The notes beneath the pieces were generated by a model, which ran no database searches, was not told where the DNA came from, and saw only the letters and a list, made by a program, of their open reading frames with translations. Shown here piece after piece: positions 24,511 to 34,373 of a DNA stretch of 64,000 nt. The stretch comes from Pseudoprimorskyibacter insulae (GTDB lineage Bacteria; Pseudomonadota; Alphaproteobacteria; Rhodobacterales; Rhodobacteraceae): the NCBI RefSeq assembly GCF_900302505.1, contig NZ_OMOJ01000011.1:1-64000 (forward strand). Direction: 5' to 3'. The first letter of the stretch is position 1; each line of letters begins with the position of its first letter. A program made the position numbers and the translations under genes.

Positions 24511-26259
24511 ATGCCCGCCAAGATTGCCCGTGCTGATTATGCAGCAATGTTCGGCCCCACGACTGGCGATAAGCTGCGTTTGGCCGACACAGACCTGATT
24601 ATCGAGGTTGAACGCGACCTGACCGCCAATGCGGTCGGCGCTGCCGCAGGTCAGAACGGCGCAATCTATGGCGAAGAGGTCAAGTTCGGCGGCGGTAAGG
24701 TGATCCGCGACGGGATGGGCCAATCGCAGGCCACGCGTGCGCAAGGGGCGGTGGATACCGTCATCACCAACGCGCTGATCGTTGACCATACCGGCATCTA
24801 TAAGGCGGATGTGGGCCTGAAGAACGGGCGCATTGCCAAGATTGGCAAGGCGGGCAACCCCGACACCCAGCCCGGCGTGAACATCATCGTTGGGCCGGGC
24901 ACTGAGGCCATCGCGGGTGAGGGCAAGATCCTGACGGCAGGCGGTTTCGACAGCCACATCCACTTTATCTGCCCGCAACAGATCGAAGACGCGCTGCATT
25001 CGGGCCTGACCACCATGCTTGGCGGCGGCACTGGCCCTGCGCATGGCACGCTGGCAACCACCGTCACCCCCGGCCCATGGCACCTTGCGCGGATGCTTCA
25101 GGCCGCCGATGCCTTCCCGATGAACCTGGCCTTTGCGGGCAAGGGCAATGCCTCGTTGCCTGCCGCGCTGGAGGAGCAGATCAAGGCCGGTGCCTGCGCG
25201 CTGAAACTGCACGAAGATTGGGGCACGACCCCCGCCGCGATTGACTGCTGCCTGACCGTGGCCGACGCGATGGACGTGCAGGTGATGATCCACACCGACA
25301 CGTTGAACGAATCCGGGTTCGTGGAAAATACGGTTGCGGCCATGAAGGGCCGTACCATCCACGCCTTCCACACCGAAGGCGCGGGCGGCGGGCACGCCCC
25401 CGACATCATCAAGATCTGCGGCGAAGAGTTTGTTCTGCCCAGCTCGACCAACCCGACGCGCCCCTACACCGTGAACACGCTGGAAGAGCATCTGGATATG
25501 CTCATGGTCTGTCACCACTTGGATAAATCCATCCCCGAGGATGTGGCCTTTGCCGAAAGCCGCATTCGCCGCGAAACCATCGCCGCCGAAGATATCCTCC
25601 ATGATATGGGCGCGTTCTCGATCATCGCGTCCGACAGTCAGGCCATGGGCCGCGTTGGCGAGGTGCTGATCCGCACGTGGCAAACCGCTGACAAGATGAA
25701 GAAACAGCGCGGGCGCTTGGCCGAGGAAACCGGCGACAACGACAATTACCGCGTGCGGCGCTACATCTCAAAATACACGATCAACCCCGCAATCGCCCAT
25801 GGCATCGCGCATGAGATCGGCAGCATCGAAGAGGGCAAACGCGCCGATCTGGTGCTGTGGAACCCGGCGTTCTTTGGCGTAAAGCCCGAAATGGTGCTGA
25901 TCGGCGGTATGATCGCCTGCGCGCAGATGGGCGATCCCAACGCCTCAATCCCGACGCCGCAGCCCGTCTATTCGCGCCCGATGTTCGGCGCCTATGGCCG
26001 CGCGGTCGAAAACTCGGCCGTGACTTTCGTGTCCGAGGCCGCCTTGGCCGAAGGTATTGGTGATAAGCTGGGCCTTGCCAAAACGGTGCTTGGCGTGCGC
26101 AACACGCGCGGGATTGGCAAGAAAGACCTGATCCACAACAGCGCCACCCCGCATGTCGAGGTGAACCCCGAAACCTACGAAGTCCGCGCCGACGGCGAAT
26201 TGCTAACTTGCGAGCCCGCCAAAGAACTGCCCATGGCGCAGCGCTATTTCCTGTTCTGA
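24511..26259 (+). CDS. ureC: Urease alpha (catalytic) subunit, with N-terminal insertion
   Basis: This 582-residue catalytic subunit hydrolyses urea to ammonia and carbamate. Nickel and catalytic residues are present: H149 and H151 (SHIHF), carbamylated K232 (LKLHED), H261 (HTDTL), H287, the CHH pair H335/H336 and D375 (ASDSQAMG). Between ERDLT and [10 protein letters not shown] there are about 13 extra residues ([13 protein letters not shown] region, about 38-51) not found in Klebsiella-type UreC, which explains the length above the usual 567-570. It starts 3 bases after the Pro/Ala/Lys-rich gene. Confidence 0.96.
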   Translation: MPAKIARADYAAMFGPTTGDKLRLADTDLIIEVERDLTANAVGAAAGQNGAIYGEEVKFGGGKVIRDGMGQSQATRAQGAVDTVITNALIVDHTGIYKADVGLKNGRIAKIGKAGNPDTQPGVNIIVGPGTEAIAGEGKILTAGGFDSHIHFICPQQIEDALHSGLTTMLGGGTGPAHGTLATTVTPGPWHLARMLQAADAFPMNLAFAGKGNASLPAALEEQIKAGACALKLHEDWGTTPAAIDCCLTVADAMDVQVMIHTDTLNESGFVENTVAAMKGRTIHAFHTEGAGGGHAPDIIKICGEEFVLPSSTNPTRPYTVNTLEEHLDMLMVCHHLDKSIPEDVAFAESRIRRETIAAEDILHDMGAFSIIASDSQAMGRVGEVLIRTWQTADKMKKQRGRLAEETGDNDNYRVRRYISKYTINPAIAHGIAHEIGSIEEGKRADLVLWNPAFFGVKPEMVLIGGMIACAQMGDPNASIPTPQPVYSRPMFGAYGRAVENSAVTFVSEAALAEGIGDKLGLAKTVLGVRNTRGIGKKDLIHNSATPHVEVNPETYEVRADGELLTCEPAKELPMAQRYFLF

Positions 26260-26287
26260 TCCATCCGCCAGACCAAAGAAGACCCTC

Positions 26288-26770
26288 ATGCAAACAGCAC
26301 ATCACTACCACGGCCACGCCCATAAACCCGCGTCTGATCGGTTGATCCTGACCTACGAGGACCGGTTCTTGCGGCGCAAGGTGTTGGTTCTGGCTTCGGG
26401 CGGGACGTTGCTCGTGGATCTGGCCAAGACCACCTCGCTCGATCAGGGCGGGGTGCTGATCACAACTGAGGGCGACGAAATCGCGATTGAGGCCGCGCCG
26501 GAACCGCTTTTGTCGATCACCGGCGAGGATATGGCGCGGCTGGCATGGCATATCGGCAATCGTCATACCCCCTGCCAGATTGAGCGGAACCGCCTGCTGA
26601 TCCAGCCCGATCATGTGATCGCTGATATGCTGGTGCGGCTTGGCGCGCGTGTCGAAGAAGTGGAAGAACCCTTTACGCCCGAAGGTGGGGCCTATGGCCA
26701 TGGCCGCACCCATGGGCATGACCATTCGCACAGCCACGGCCCCGACGATCATCATCACCATGACCACTGA
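26288..26770 (+). CDS. ureE: Urease accessory nickel carrier UreE
   Basis: This 160-residue UreE delivers nickel to urease. The peptide-binding N-domain (about 10-75) and the metal domain (about 80-135; LAWHIGNRHTPCQIERNRLL) are followed by a very His-rich tail (HGHDHSHSHG then HHHHDH) that would store nickel. The ureF start lies inside the tail, an 11-base overlap. Confidence 0.95.
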   Translation: MQTAHHYHGHAHKPASDRLILTYEDRFLRRKVLVLASGGTLLVDLAKTTSLDQGGVLITTEGDEIAIEAAPEPLLSITGEDMARLAWHIGNRHTPCQIERNRLLIQPDHVIADMLVRLGARVEEVEEPFTPEGGAYGHGRTHGHDHSHSHGPDDHHHHDH

Positions 26771-27395
26771 CCCGCACCTGATCCTGCATCAGATCTTCTC
26801 GCCTGCCTTTCCGGTGGGGGCCTTTGCCTATTCGCACGGGCTAGAGGCCGCGGTGCAGGGCGGAATCATTGGCGATGCTACAGATTTGCAGGGCTGGCTT
26901 GAGGACATTCTAAACCACGGGTCCGGCTGGTCTGATGCTGTGTTGTTTGCCCATGCGGCGCGCGGCGATGACATTGGCCCGCTGAACGAATTGGCTTTGG
27001 CTATGGTGCCCTCGGCGGATCGGCGGCTGGAGACGGAAAAGCAAGGCGCGGCCTTTGCGACCTGCGCGCGGGATCTGTGGGGCGTCGATTTGCCGAATGC
27101 GGCTTATCCGGTGGCGGTGGGGCGGTTGGTGCATCTGCTGGGATTGCCGCAGCGCGATGCGCTGCGCCTGTATTTGCAGGCTTTTGCTGCCAATATCACC
27201 AGCGCGGGCGTCCGCCTGATCCCGCTTGGCCAGACCGATGGTCAACGCATCACCTTGGCGCTGGCCCCGCTTCACCAAACCATCGCTGATCGCGCGATTA
27301 CGGCGGATTTGGACGACATCGGCGGCTTTGTTCCGATGGTCGACATCGCCTCGCAGCGCCACGCGGCCCTGTATTCGCGGATCTTCCGCACCTGA
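26760..27395 (+). CDS. ureF: Urease accessory protein UreF
   Basis: This 211-residue protein works with UreD and UreG in nickel insertion. It starts MTTDPHLILHQIFSPAFPVG and has the family SPAFPVGAFAYSHGLEAAVQ and LGLPQRDALRLYLQAFAANI blocks. The ATG at 26760 lies within the ureE His tail; an upstream in-frame start at 26640 would translate the His-rich ureE region in another frame and is unlikely. ureG follows after 18 bases. Confidence 0.94.
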   Translation: MTTDPHLILHQIFSPAFPVGAFAYSHGLEAAVQGGIIGDATDLQGWLEDILNHGSGWSDAVLFAHAARGDDIGPLNELALAMVPSADRRLETEKQGAAFATCARDLWGVDLPNAAYPVAVGRLVHLLGLPQRDALRLYLQAFAANITSAGVRLIPLGQTDGQRITLALAPLHQTIADRAITADLDDIGGFVPMVDIASQRHAALYSRIFRT

Positions 27396-27413
27396 CGACG
27401 AAGGAGAGACCCC

Positions 27414-28049
27414 ATGCCATCCCCGAACGGACCTTTACGCGTGGGCCTTGGTGGCCCTGTGGGCGCGGGCAAGACCACGCTAACGGCAGCGCTGTGCCGG
27501 GCGCTGCGCGATAAGGTGTCGATGGCCGTTGTCACCAATGACATCTACACGCAGGAAGACGCCGAAGAACTGATGCGCCAGCAAGTTCTGCCGCTGGACC
27601 GGATCAAGGGGGTGGAAACGGGCGGCTGCCCGCATACCGCAATCCGCGAAGATGCCTCGATCAACCTTGCCGCTATTGCCGAGTTGAATGAGGCGCATCC
27701 CGATCTGGATCTGATCTTGATTGAATCGGGGGGCGATAACCTGTCGGCGACGTTCAGCCCCGAACTGGCCGATGTGACGATCTATGTGATCGACACCGCG
27801 GCAGGCGAAGAAATCCCGCGCAAGGGCGGGCCTGCCATCACCAAATCGGATATCCTTGTGATCAACAAGACGGATCTTGCCCCTTATGTCGGGGCCTCGC
27901 TTGAGGTGATGGAGCGGGACGCGACCCGGATGCGCGCCGGGCGGCCCTTTGTGTTTGCGTCCCTGCGCCACGGGAATGGCGTGGATGAGATCATCGCGCT
28001 GCTGTCGCAAATCGGCGGCTTGGCCGTGCCGGGCATCGCCGCCGAATAA
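27414..28049 (+). CDS. ureG: Urease accessory GTPase UreG
   Basis: This 211-residue SIMIBI GTPase powers nickel transfer to urease. The P-loop [12 protein letters not shown], the GGCPH nickel-binding CPH motif ([15 protein letters not shown]), [20 protein letters not shown] and guanine-binding VINKTDLAP are all intact. A good ribosome site (GAAGGAGAGACCCC) precedes the ATG. It is the last urease gene; the next gene is convergent and abuts its stop at 28050. Confidence 0.97.
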   Translation: MPSPNGPLRVGLGGPVGAGKTTLTAALCRALRDKVSMAVVTNDIYTQEDAEELMRQQVLPLDRIKGVETGGCPHTAIREDASINLAAIAELNEAHPDLDLILIESGGDNLSATFSPELADVTIYVIDTAAGEEIPRKGGPAITKSDILVINKTDLAPYVGASLEVMERDATRMRAGRPFVFASLRHGNGVDEIIALLSQIGGLAVPGIAAE

Positions 28050-28880
28050 TCACAGTTTCCAAATGCGGCGGGCATTGCCGGAGTATAGCTTTGCCCGCTC
28101 GCCCTCAGAACAGCCAGCCATCAGGGCATGCGTGATCGCGACCCACTGATCGAGCGAGGATTGCAGCGTGCAAACCGGGCTGTCCGACCCCCAAACCACC
28201 CGATCCCAGCCAAAAGCCAGAATGACGTGTTCGACATAAGGGCGCAGGGTTTCGGCGCTCCAATCGTCGCCCGTGTAGGCCGTGATCCCCGATATCTTGG
28301 CGCTGACATTCGGGCGCTGCGCGATCTTGGTCACCGCGCTGGCCCAATCGTCAAAAGCACCGCCTGCGATGTCCGGCACGCCGCAATGGTCCAGAACGAA
28401 CTGGGTGTTTGGGGCGCTGTCGACCAATTCCGTGGCAATCCCGATCTGCCGCGCCAGAACGCATAGATCAAAGGGCAGGTCCGCCGCGCCAAGCGCCCGG
28501 ATGCTTTCGCGGAACTGCGGCGCTGTGGACAGCTCATCGGGGACAACATGCAGCACGCGCCGCACGCCGCGCACGGCCGCACGGTCCACGCCATCCAGCC
28601 ATTCCGCAAATTCCGCGCTTTCGGGCCGGGCCGAGGAAATGGCCCCGACAATCAGGCTATCGGGTTGCCCCATCAGGTCGCGGACAAAGGCCGTTTCAGC
28701 GTCAATCTGATCGGGGGCGACGTCGACCTCCATGTGCAAGGCCGCATCAATACCGATGCGGCGGGCCGTCCGGGCGTAGTCTTTATAGGTCCAGTCCTGA
28801 TCCAGCGCGAGAACGTCGGACAGCCACGGGTAAGACAGGCGCTTGCGGTCAATCAGATGCAGATGCGTGTCGATGAACAT
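28050..28880 (-). CDS. Amidohydrolase-family sugar lactonase (L-fuconolactonase/L-rhamnonolactonase-like, COG3618)
   Basis: This 276-residue TIM-barrel hydrolase starts MFIDTHLHLIDRKRLSYPW. The HxH metal pair (THLHL), DHCGVPDI and WGSDSP are the hallmarks of COG3618 lactonases and 2-pyrone-4,6-dicarboxylate lactonases. In Xanthomonas and Campylobacter fucose loci such a gene opens the fuconolactone ring. It is divergent from the ABC importer and catabolic genes to the right, with an intergenic region holding palindromes. AGGAGGCCCCC precedes the ATG. The exact lactone is inferred from neighbours. Confidence 0.82.
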   Translation of the reverse strand: MFIDTHLHLIDRKRLSYPWLSDVLALDQDWTYKDYARTARRIGIDAALHMEVDVAPDQIDAETAFVRDLMGQPDSLIVGAISSARPESAEFAEWLDGVDRAAVRGVRRVLHVVPDELSTAPQFRESIRALGAADLPFDLCVLARQIGIATELVDSAPNTQFVLDHCGVPDIAGGAFDDWASAVTKIAQRPNVSAKISGITAYTGDDWSAETLRPYVEHVILAFGWDRVVWGSDSPVCTLQSSLDQWVAITHALMAGCSEGERAKLYSGNARRIWKL

Positions 28881-28919
28881 GGGGGCCTCCTGAAAAGTCT
28901 CCTCTGAGTGGTACTGGAG

Positions 28920-28983
28920 CTTGACTCGAGATTTAAGTCAAGTTTAGATATGAAACTACATTCCGAATATAAAATTCTAGAAT
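28920..28983. promoter_or_regulatory. Divergent promoter region with two palindromes
   Basis: CTTGAC (28920-28925) is inverted as GTCAAG (28937-28942), and ATTCTAGAAT (28974-28983) is a perfect 10-bp palindrome. They lie in the A/T-rich 145-base space between the lactonase gene and the ABC binding-protein gene. They are candidate operators for the IclR regulator at 41865 or another sugar regulator; the assignment is inference. Confidence 0.4.
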
Positions 28984-29025
28984 GTGGGCGGCACGGGAGG
29001 CCGCATTTAACGGGAGGTCCAAATC

Positions 29026-30333
29026 ATGAAATTTTTTGCAGGGGGCGCAGGATTGGCTGCGCTGGCACTGACCACGGCCACCGGCGCGCTTGCCGCAGGC
29101 GAATTCGAAGGTGTGACGCTGGATGCCAAGCTGATCGGCGGTCAGCAGTATGAGGCGCTCTATGGCCGCATCTCAGAATGGGAGGCAGAAACCGGCGGCA
29201 AGGTGAACGTCATCTCGTCGAAGAACCACTTTGAACTGGATAAAGAGTTCAAGTCGGACATCGCCGCAGGCACCACCAGCTGGTGCGTGGGGTCGAACCA
29301 TTCGTCCTTTGCGTCGCAATATCCGACGCTTTACACTGATCTGACGCCCTATGTTCCGGCGGCCACCGTTGCCGAATACGTCGATGCAAACATCGCCGCC
29401 GCCACGCTGGAAGGCCGTCTGGTGATGCTGCCGCGTGCGCAGTTCGACGTATCGGCGCTCTATTATCAGAAGTCGCTTTATTCCGATCCGGCCAAGGCCG
29501 AGGCATTCAAGGCCGAATATGGCTATGACCTGGCCGTGCCGACCACATGGAAGGAAGTGTCGGATCAGGCCAAATTCTTTACCGATGCGCCCAACTTCTA
29601 CGGCACGCAATACGCCGGTAAGGATGAGGCCATCGTTGGCCGTTACTATGAAATGGTCGTTGCCGAAGGTGGCGAGCTGTTCACCGCCGATTTCCACCCG
29701 GCATTCAATTCGGACGCTGGCAAGCGCGCGCTGGCATGGTTCGTGGATCTGTATGAGGCGGGCGCCGTTCCGCCGGGCACCACGAACTACCTTTGGGATG
29801 ACCTTGGCAACGGCATGGCCTCGGGCACCATCGCGCTGAACCTTGATTGGCCGGGCTGGGCTGGCTTCTTCAACGATCCGTCGGCGTCGAAAGTCGCGGG
29901 CAATCTGGGCGTTGCGCCCGCGCCCAAAGGTTCGGCTGGCAATCGCACTGGCTGGTCCGGCTTCCACGGCTTCTCGGTCACCGAAGACTGCGCCGACAAA
30001 GAGGCCGCGGCCTCGCTCGTGGTGTTCCTGACCAATGAAGACAGCCAGAAGCTTGAAAGCGCGGCCGGTCCGCTGCCGACCCGCGATGCGGTTTGGGACT
30101 ATGTGACCGAACAGGCCAAGGGCGATGCGTTCAAATCCGAAACGCTGGCGGCCTTCCAGGAAACCGCGAAAACGGCCTTTGCCGTGCCCGCGACCCCGTA
30201 CTGGATCGAAGCGACCAACCTGATCTACCCTGAGCTTCAGGCGGCCATTCTTGGCGACAAAACCATCGACGAAGCCTTGGCCGATGCTGAGGAAGCAGTC
30301 GATGAGATGATGCAGGAAAACGGCGTCTACTAA
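29026..30333 (+). CDS. CUT1-type sugar ABC transporter substrate-binding protein
   Basis: This 435-residue periplasmic receptor has a Sec signal peptide (MKFFAGGAGLAALALTTATG then ALA-AGEF) and an SBP_bac_1-like fold; AGTTSWCVGSNHSSFAS and TTWKEVSDQAKFF segments fit this fold. An optimal ribosome site (GGGAGGTCCAAATC) precedes the ATG at 29026. It heads a long operon: two permeases, an ATPase and sugar-acid catabolic genes. The ligand is likely the sugar degraded by those genes. Confidence 0.92.
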   Translation: MKFFAGGAGLAALALTTATGALAAGEFEGVTLDAKLIGGQQYEALYGRISEWEAETGGKVNVISSKNHFELDKEFKSDIAAGTTSWCVGSNHSSFASQYPTLYTDLTPYVPAATVAEYVDANIAAATLEGRLVMLPRAQFDVSALYYQKSLYSDPAKAEAFKAEYGYDLAVPTTWKEVSDQAKFFTDAPNFYGTQYAGKDEAIVGRYYEMVVAEGGELFTADFHPAFNSDAGKRALAWFVDLYEAGAVPPGTTNYLWDDLGNGMASGTIALNLDWPGWAGFFNDPSASKVAGNLGVAPAPKGSAGNRTGWSGFHGFSVTEDCADKEAAASLVVFLTNEDSQKLESAAGPLPTRDAVWDYVTEQAKGDAFKSETLAAFQETAKTAFAVPATPYWIEATNLIYPELQAAILGDKTIDEALADAEEAVDEMMQENGVY

Positions 30334-30363
30334 CCGGCTCCTCCGCGCGGGGTGGCCGCAACT

Positions 30364-31299
30364 ATGGTCACCCCAAGCATTGATTTACCGAACGGACTTC
30401 TGATGACCCGATTGAAACTGCCGCCATGGCTGGTTTTGCTGCTGCCTGCGATCTTGATATTGATGGCGGTCGTGCTGATCCCGCTGCTTTTGTCGCTATA
30501 TTCCAGCTTCACCAGTTACCGGCTGACCCGGCCTGACAGTATCACCAACTGGATCGGCACGTTTAACTACGAAAAAGCCGCCAAGGACGAGAATTTCTGG
30601 GCCGCCTTTGGCAGAACGGTTCTGTTCCTGACCATCGCGCTGAACCTTGAAATGCTGTTCGGTCTTGGGCTGGCCTTGATGGTGTCCAAAGTCACGAAAG
30701 GCCAGCGCCTGCTGCGCACCGTGATGATGTTCCCGATGATGTTTTCGCCCATTCTGGTGGGGTTTCAGTTCAAGTTCATCTTCAATGACAACGTCGGGCT
30801 GGTGAACAATGCCTTGCAATCGCTTGGCCTAAGTTCAACGGCTATTCCTTGGCTGGTCGATGGCAAGCTGGCACTGTTCTCAATCGCGTTCGCCGAGATT
30901 TGGATGTCCACCTCCGTGTTTGGTATTCTGATCCTTGCCGGGCTATATGCGATCCCGCAAGATCCGCTTGAGGCGGCCAAGGTTGATGGCTGCACCTCGT
31001 GGCAAAGCTTTCGCTTTGTGACGCTGCCGTTCCTGATGCCCTTCATCTACATCGCCATGGCCATCCGGTCGCTGGATGTGGCGCGGGCCTATGACATGGT
31101 TCAGATCATGACCAACGGCGGCCCGGCACGGCGCACCGAACTGCTTTGGACGCTTATCGGGCGAACGGGCTATGTCGATGCCAAGATGGGCTACGCCAAT
31201 GCCATGGGCTATATTTCGATCTTTTTGGCGATTTTCTTCACCGTGTACTTCTTCAAGAAACTGACCTCGGCCCGTGCCGAGCTGGGCATGGGGGGCTGA
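30364..31299 (+). CDS. Sugar ABC transporter permease (MalF/UgpA type)
   Basis: This CUT1 permease has about 311 residues and six or so helices. The EAA loop reads EAAKVDGCTSWQSFRFVTLPFLMP, where it contacts the ATPase. The start is uncertain: the ATG at 30364 (MVTPSIDLP) or the ATG at 30403 (MTRLKLPPWL) are both plausible, and a GTG at 30352 is possible. It stands 30 bases after the binding-protein gene and 3 bases before the second permease. Confidence 0.9.
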   Translation: MVTPSIDLPNGLLMTRLKLPPWLVLLLPAILILMAVVLIPLLLSLYSSFTSYRLTRPDSITNWIGTFNYEKAAKDENFWAAFGRTVLFLTIALNLEMLFGLGLALMVSKVTKGQRLLRTVMMFPMMFSPILVGFQFKFIFNDNVGLVNNALQSLGLSSTAIPWLVDGKLALFSIAFAEIWMSTSVFGILILAGLYAIPQDPLEAAKVDGCTSWQSFRFVTLPFLMPFIYIAMAIRSLDVARAYDMVQIMTNGGPARRTELLWTLIGRTGYVDAKMGYANAMGYISIFLAIFFTVYFFKKLTSARAELGMGG

Positions 31300-31302
31300 G
31301 CC

Positions 31303-32169
31303 ATGACAACGGATCGCACCCATCGCAACCGCAAACGTGCCTTGCGCATCGCCCATTTCATCGGGCTGTTTATCGCCATGTCCATCATCTGCATTCCGGG
31401 GCTTTGGATCGTGCTCAACTCGTTCCGCCCAACGGTTGAGATCATGGCAAAGCCGCCGGTCTGGATCCCGAATGAGCTGAACCTAGACCATTACCGCGCC
31501 ATGTTCGGCGGGAATGGGCAGGGCGGCGTGCCGGTTCTGACCTATTTCCGCAACTCGATGGTCATCTCGGTCACGTCGACGATTATCGCGCTTTTGGTGG
31601 GGATGGGCGGGGGCTATGCCTTTGCGCGCTATCGCTTCAAGGGCAAGGCCGCGCTGTTCGTGGGGCTGATGGCGACGCGGGCCGTGCCGGGCGTGGCGCT
31701 GTCGCTGCCGCTGTTCATCCTGTTCGCCCGGATCGGCATCATCGACACGCATTTCGGCATGATCCTGGCTTATGTGGCGATGAACGTGCCCTTTACCGTC
31801 TGGCTGATTGACGGGTTCTTCCGTCAGGTTCCCCGCGAACTGGCCGAAGCCGCCGAGATTGACGGCTGCACCCGGTGGCAGGCCTTTTGGCGGGTTGAAT
31901 TTCCCGTGGCGCGGGCAGGAATCGCCAGCGCAGGGATCTTTGCCTTCCTGACCTCGTGGAACGAATACGCGCTGGCCAGCCAGCTGACCCGCTCAGTCTA
32001 TTCGAAAACCATGCCTGTTGGCTTGCTCGACTTCACTTCGGAATTCACCCTCAATTGGGGAGGTATGTGCGCATTGGCGGTGCTGATGATTATCCCGGCG
32101 CTGATCCTGACCTTCCTTGTACAGAAACACCTCATTGCCGGCCTGACCTTCGGCGGCGTGAAAGGATAA
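31303..32169 (+). CDS. Sugar ABC transporter permease (MalG/UgpE type)
   Basis: This 288-residue inner-membrane permease has an EAA motif ELAEAAEIDGCTRWQAFWRV and an early helix (HFIGLFIAMSIICIPGLWIV). The C-terminus HLIAGLTFGGVKG is typical for MalG-type CUT1 permeases. It is followed 3 bases later by the ATPase gene. Confidence 0.92.
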   Translation: MTTDRTHRNRKRALRIAHFIGLFIAMSIICIPGLWIVLNSFRPTVEIMAKPPVWIPNELNLDHYRAMFGGNGQGGVPVLTYFRNSMVISVTSTIIALLVGMGGGYAFARYRFKGKAALFVGLMATRAVPGVALSLPLFILFARIGIIDTHFGMILAYVAMNVPFTVWLIDGFFRQVPRELAEAAEIDGCTRWQAFWRVEFPVARAGIASAGIFAFLTSWNEYALASQLTRSVYSKTMPVGLLDFTSEFTLNWGGMCALAVLMIIPALILTFLVQKHLIAGLTFGGVKG

Positions 32170-32172
32170 CCC

Positions 32173-33258
32173 ATGGCGCAAGTTCACCTTCGATCTGTGG
32201 TCAAGAAATACGGCGGCTTGCAGGTCGTCCATGCGATCAACCTTGATATTGCCGATGGCGAGTTCGTAGTGCTGGTTGGCCCCTCGGGCTGCGGCAAATC
32301 CACGACGCTGCGGATGATCGCCGGGCTTGAGGATATCTCGGGCGGCGAGGTTCTGATTGGCGACCGGGTCGTCAACGACTTGCCCCCGCGCGAACGCAAT
32401 CTGGCGATGGTGTTCCAGAACTACGCGCTGTACCCGCATATGTCGGTGCGTGAGAACCTTGGCTTTTCGCTGAAAATCGCCAAGCGCAGCCAATCCGAGA
32501 TTGACCGCGCCGTCGATGACGCCGCCGAGATCCTGTCGCTGACGCCGTTGCTTGACCGCAAACCCGGCCAACTATCGGGCGGCCAGCGTCAGCGCGTTGC
32601 CATGGGCCGCGCCATTGTGCGCCATCCCGATGTGTTCTTGTTCGACGAGCCGCTGTCGAACCTTGACGCCAAGCTGCGCACGCAGATGCGGGTCGAGATC
32701 AAAAAACTGCACCAGCGCCTGAAATCCACCATCGTTTATGTGACCCACGATCAGGTTGAGGCGATGACGCTGGCCGACCGGATCGTCATCATGCGCGACG
32801 GGCATATCGAACAGATCGGCACCCCGCTTGAGGTGTTCGAGCGGCCCAACACGACCTTTGTCGCCACCTTCATCGGCTCGCCCCCGATGAACATGCTGCC
32901 CGCGCGGGTTGGCGGCGGGCGCGTGGTTCTGACCGATGGCACCGCCTTTGACATCCCGCCCGGTCACAAGGTCGAAGAAGGCCAGGACGTCATCTTTGGC
33001 GCACGGGCCGACAATATCATGCCGGTGGGCCATTCGCTGCCCGCAACCGAACACGTGGCCGAGGTCAAAATGTCTGTGCAACTGACCGAACCGCTTGGCA
33101 CCGAAACTCTGCTGTTCGCGCAATTGGCCGGGCAAGAGGTGCAGGCCAAAATGCTCAACCCCCGTCCGGTTGCCAGCGGCGAAGTGCTGACGTTCCAGAT
33201 CAATCTGGACAAATGCCACTTGTTCGACGCCGAAACGGGCGCAAGCCTGAGGGTCTGA
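32173..33258 (+). CDS. Sugar ABC transporter ATP-binding protein (MalK/UgpC type)
   Basis: This 361-residue ATPase has Walker A GPSGCGKSTTLRM, signature LSGGQRQRVAMGRAI, Walker B VFLFDEPLSNLDAK, switch His VTHDQVEAM, and a C-terminal TOBE-like regulatory domain (about 235-361), as in MalK and UgpC. It completes the CUT1 importer. The next gene, an enolase-superfamily enzyme, starts 2 bases after its stop, tying transport to catabolism. Confidence 0.94.
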   Translation: MAQVHLRSVVKKYGGLQVVHAINLDIADGEFVVLVGPSGCGKSTTLRMIAGLEDISGGEVLIGDRVVNDLPPRERNLAMVFQNYALYPHMSVRENLGFSLKIAKRSQSEIDRAVDDAAEILSLTPLLDRKPGQLSGGQRQRVAMGRAIVRHPDVFLFDEPLSNLDAKLRTQMRVEIKKLHQRLKSTIVYVTHDQVEAMTLADRIVIMRDGHIEQIGTPLEVFERPNTTFVATFIGSPPMNMLPARVGGGRVVLTDGTAFDIPPGHKVEEGQDVIFGARADNIMPVGHSLPATEHVAEVKMSVQLTEPLGTETLLFAQLAGQEVQAKMLNPRPVASGEVLTFQINLDKCHLFDAETGASLRV

Positions 33259-33260
33259 CC

Positions 33261-34373
33261 ATGCCAAAGATCGTCCGTGCCGAATGTTTCAAGATTGATC
33301 TGGTTCCCAAGGTTTTGCGGACCGATGCGATCCAGTCGTTCAAATGTCAGGAAACCATTTTTGTCCGGGTCTGGGATGCGGATGGCGGCACGGGGCTGGG
33401 CTATAGCTATACCATTGGCGATGGGGGATCCGCAGTTCTGGCGCTGCTGCGCGATAGCCTGCTGCCCGCGCTGATTGGCCATGAGGCGGACCGGATCGAG
33501 GCCATCTGGCGGCATCTGCTGTTCTTCTCCCATGCGACCGCCGTGGGGCCGATCATGTCGCTTGCACTGGCGGCGATTGATACCGCGCTTTGGGATCTGC
33601 GCGGCCATCGCACCGGGTTGCCGCTGCATGTGCTGGCGGGCGGGGCCAAGGACCGCGTGCCGATGTACACGACTGAGGGCGGCTGGCTGCATCTGGAACC
33701 GGCGGCTTTGGTCGAGGATGCGCAGGCGGCACAGGCGCAGGGCTTTCGCGGCTCTAAGGTCAAGATCGGCAAGCCGACGGTTGCAGGGGATGAGGCGCGG
33801 CTTGGTGCGGTGCGCGATGCCCTTGGCCCGGATTATGAAATCATGACCGACGCCAACCAATCCATGACCGCCGCCGAGGCGCTGCGCCGGGTGCCAATGC
33901 TTGAAGCGCTCAATATCGGCTGGTTCGAAGAGCCTTTGCCCGCCGACGACATTGCGGGCCACGCGCGTCTGCAATCGCAAAGCCGGGTGCCGGTGGCGGT
34001 GGGCGAAAGCCTGTATTCCCCCGGTCAGTTCGCCGATTACATCGCGGCGGGCGCCTGCGGGATCGTTCAGGCCGATGTGGCGCGGGTGGGGGGCATTACC
34101 CCGTGGCTGAAGATCGCGCATCTGGCCGAGGCGCATAACATGGCGATCTGCCCGCATTTCCTGATGGAACTGCACGTCAGCCTTGTCTGCGCGGTGCCGA
34201 ACGCGCCTTGGCTGGAATACATCCCTCAGCTTGACGATATCGCCGCGCCAATGCTGCGCGACGGGGGCATGGCGATTGCGCCGGATGCGCCGGGGCTGGG
34301 CATCGACTGGGACCACGACCGCCTGACACGAATGCGCGATCATGTGGCCGAAATTACAGGAGAAGACGCATGA
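33261..34373 (+). CDS. Enolase-superfamily (mandelate racemase subgroup) sugar-acid dehydratase candidate
   Basis: This 370-residue TIM-barrel enzyme has a complete mandelate-racemase type active site: K166-x-K168 (GSKVKIG), metal ligands D197 (MTDANQ), E223 (WFEEP) and E249 (VGES), and a His-Asp dyad H299 (CPHF) and D272 (ADVARVGG). Such enzymes dehydrate or epimerise sugar acids. It is shorter than characterised L-fuconate dehydratase (about 440), so the substrate may differ. It is coupled to the mutarotase gene by an ATGA overlap. The reaction is inferred from context. Confidence 0.85.
   Translation: MPKIVRAECFKIDLVPKVLRTDAIQSFKCQETIFVRVWDADGGTGLGYSYTIGDGGSAVLALLRDSLLPALIGHEADRIEAIWRHLLFFSHATAVGPIMSLALAAIDTALWDLRGHRTGLPLHVLAGGAKDRVPMYTTEGGWLHLEPAALVEDAQAAQAQGFRGSKVKIGKPTVAGDEARLGAVRDALGPDYEIMTDANQSMTAAEALRRVPMLEALNIGWFEEPLPADDIAGHARLQSQSRVPVAVGESLYSPGQFADYIAAGACGIVQADVARVGGITPWLKIAHLAEAHNMAICPHFLMELHVSLVCAVPNAPWLEYIPQLDDIAAPMLRDGGMAIAPDAPGLGIDWDHDRLTRMRDHVAEITGEDA

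Noticed and set aside
23734-25683. Open frame (649 codons) opposite the Pro/Ala/Lys-rich gene and ureC
   Set aside because: The Gly/Arg/Cys-rich stretch is only the complement of the A-P-K repeats, and the remainder is antisense to a fully conserved UreC.
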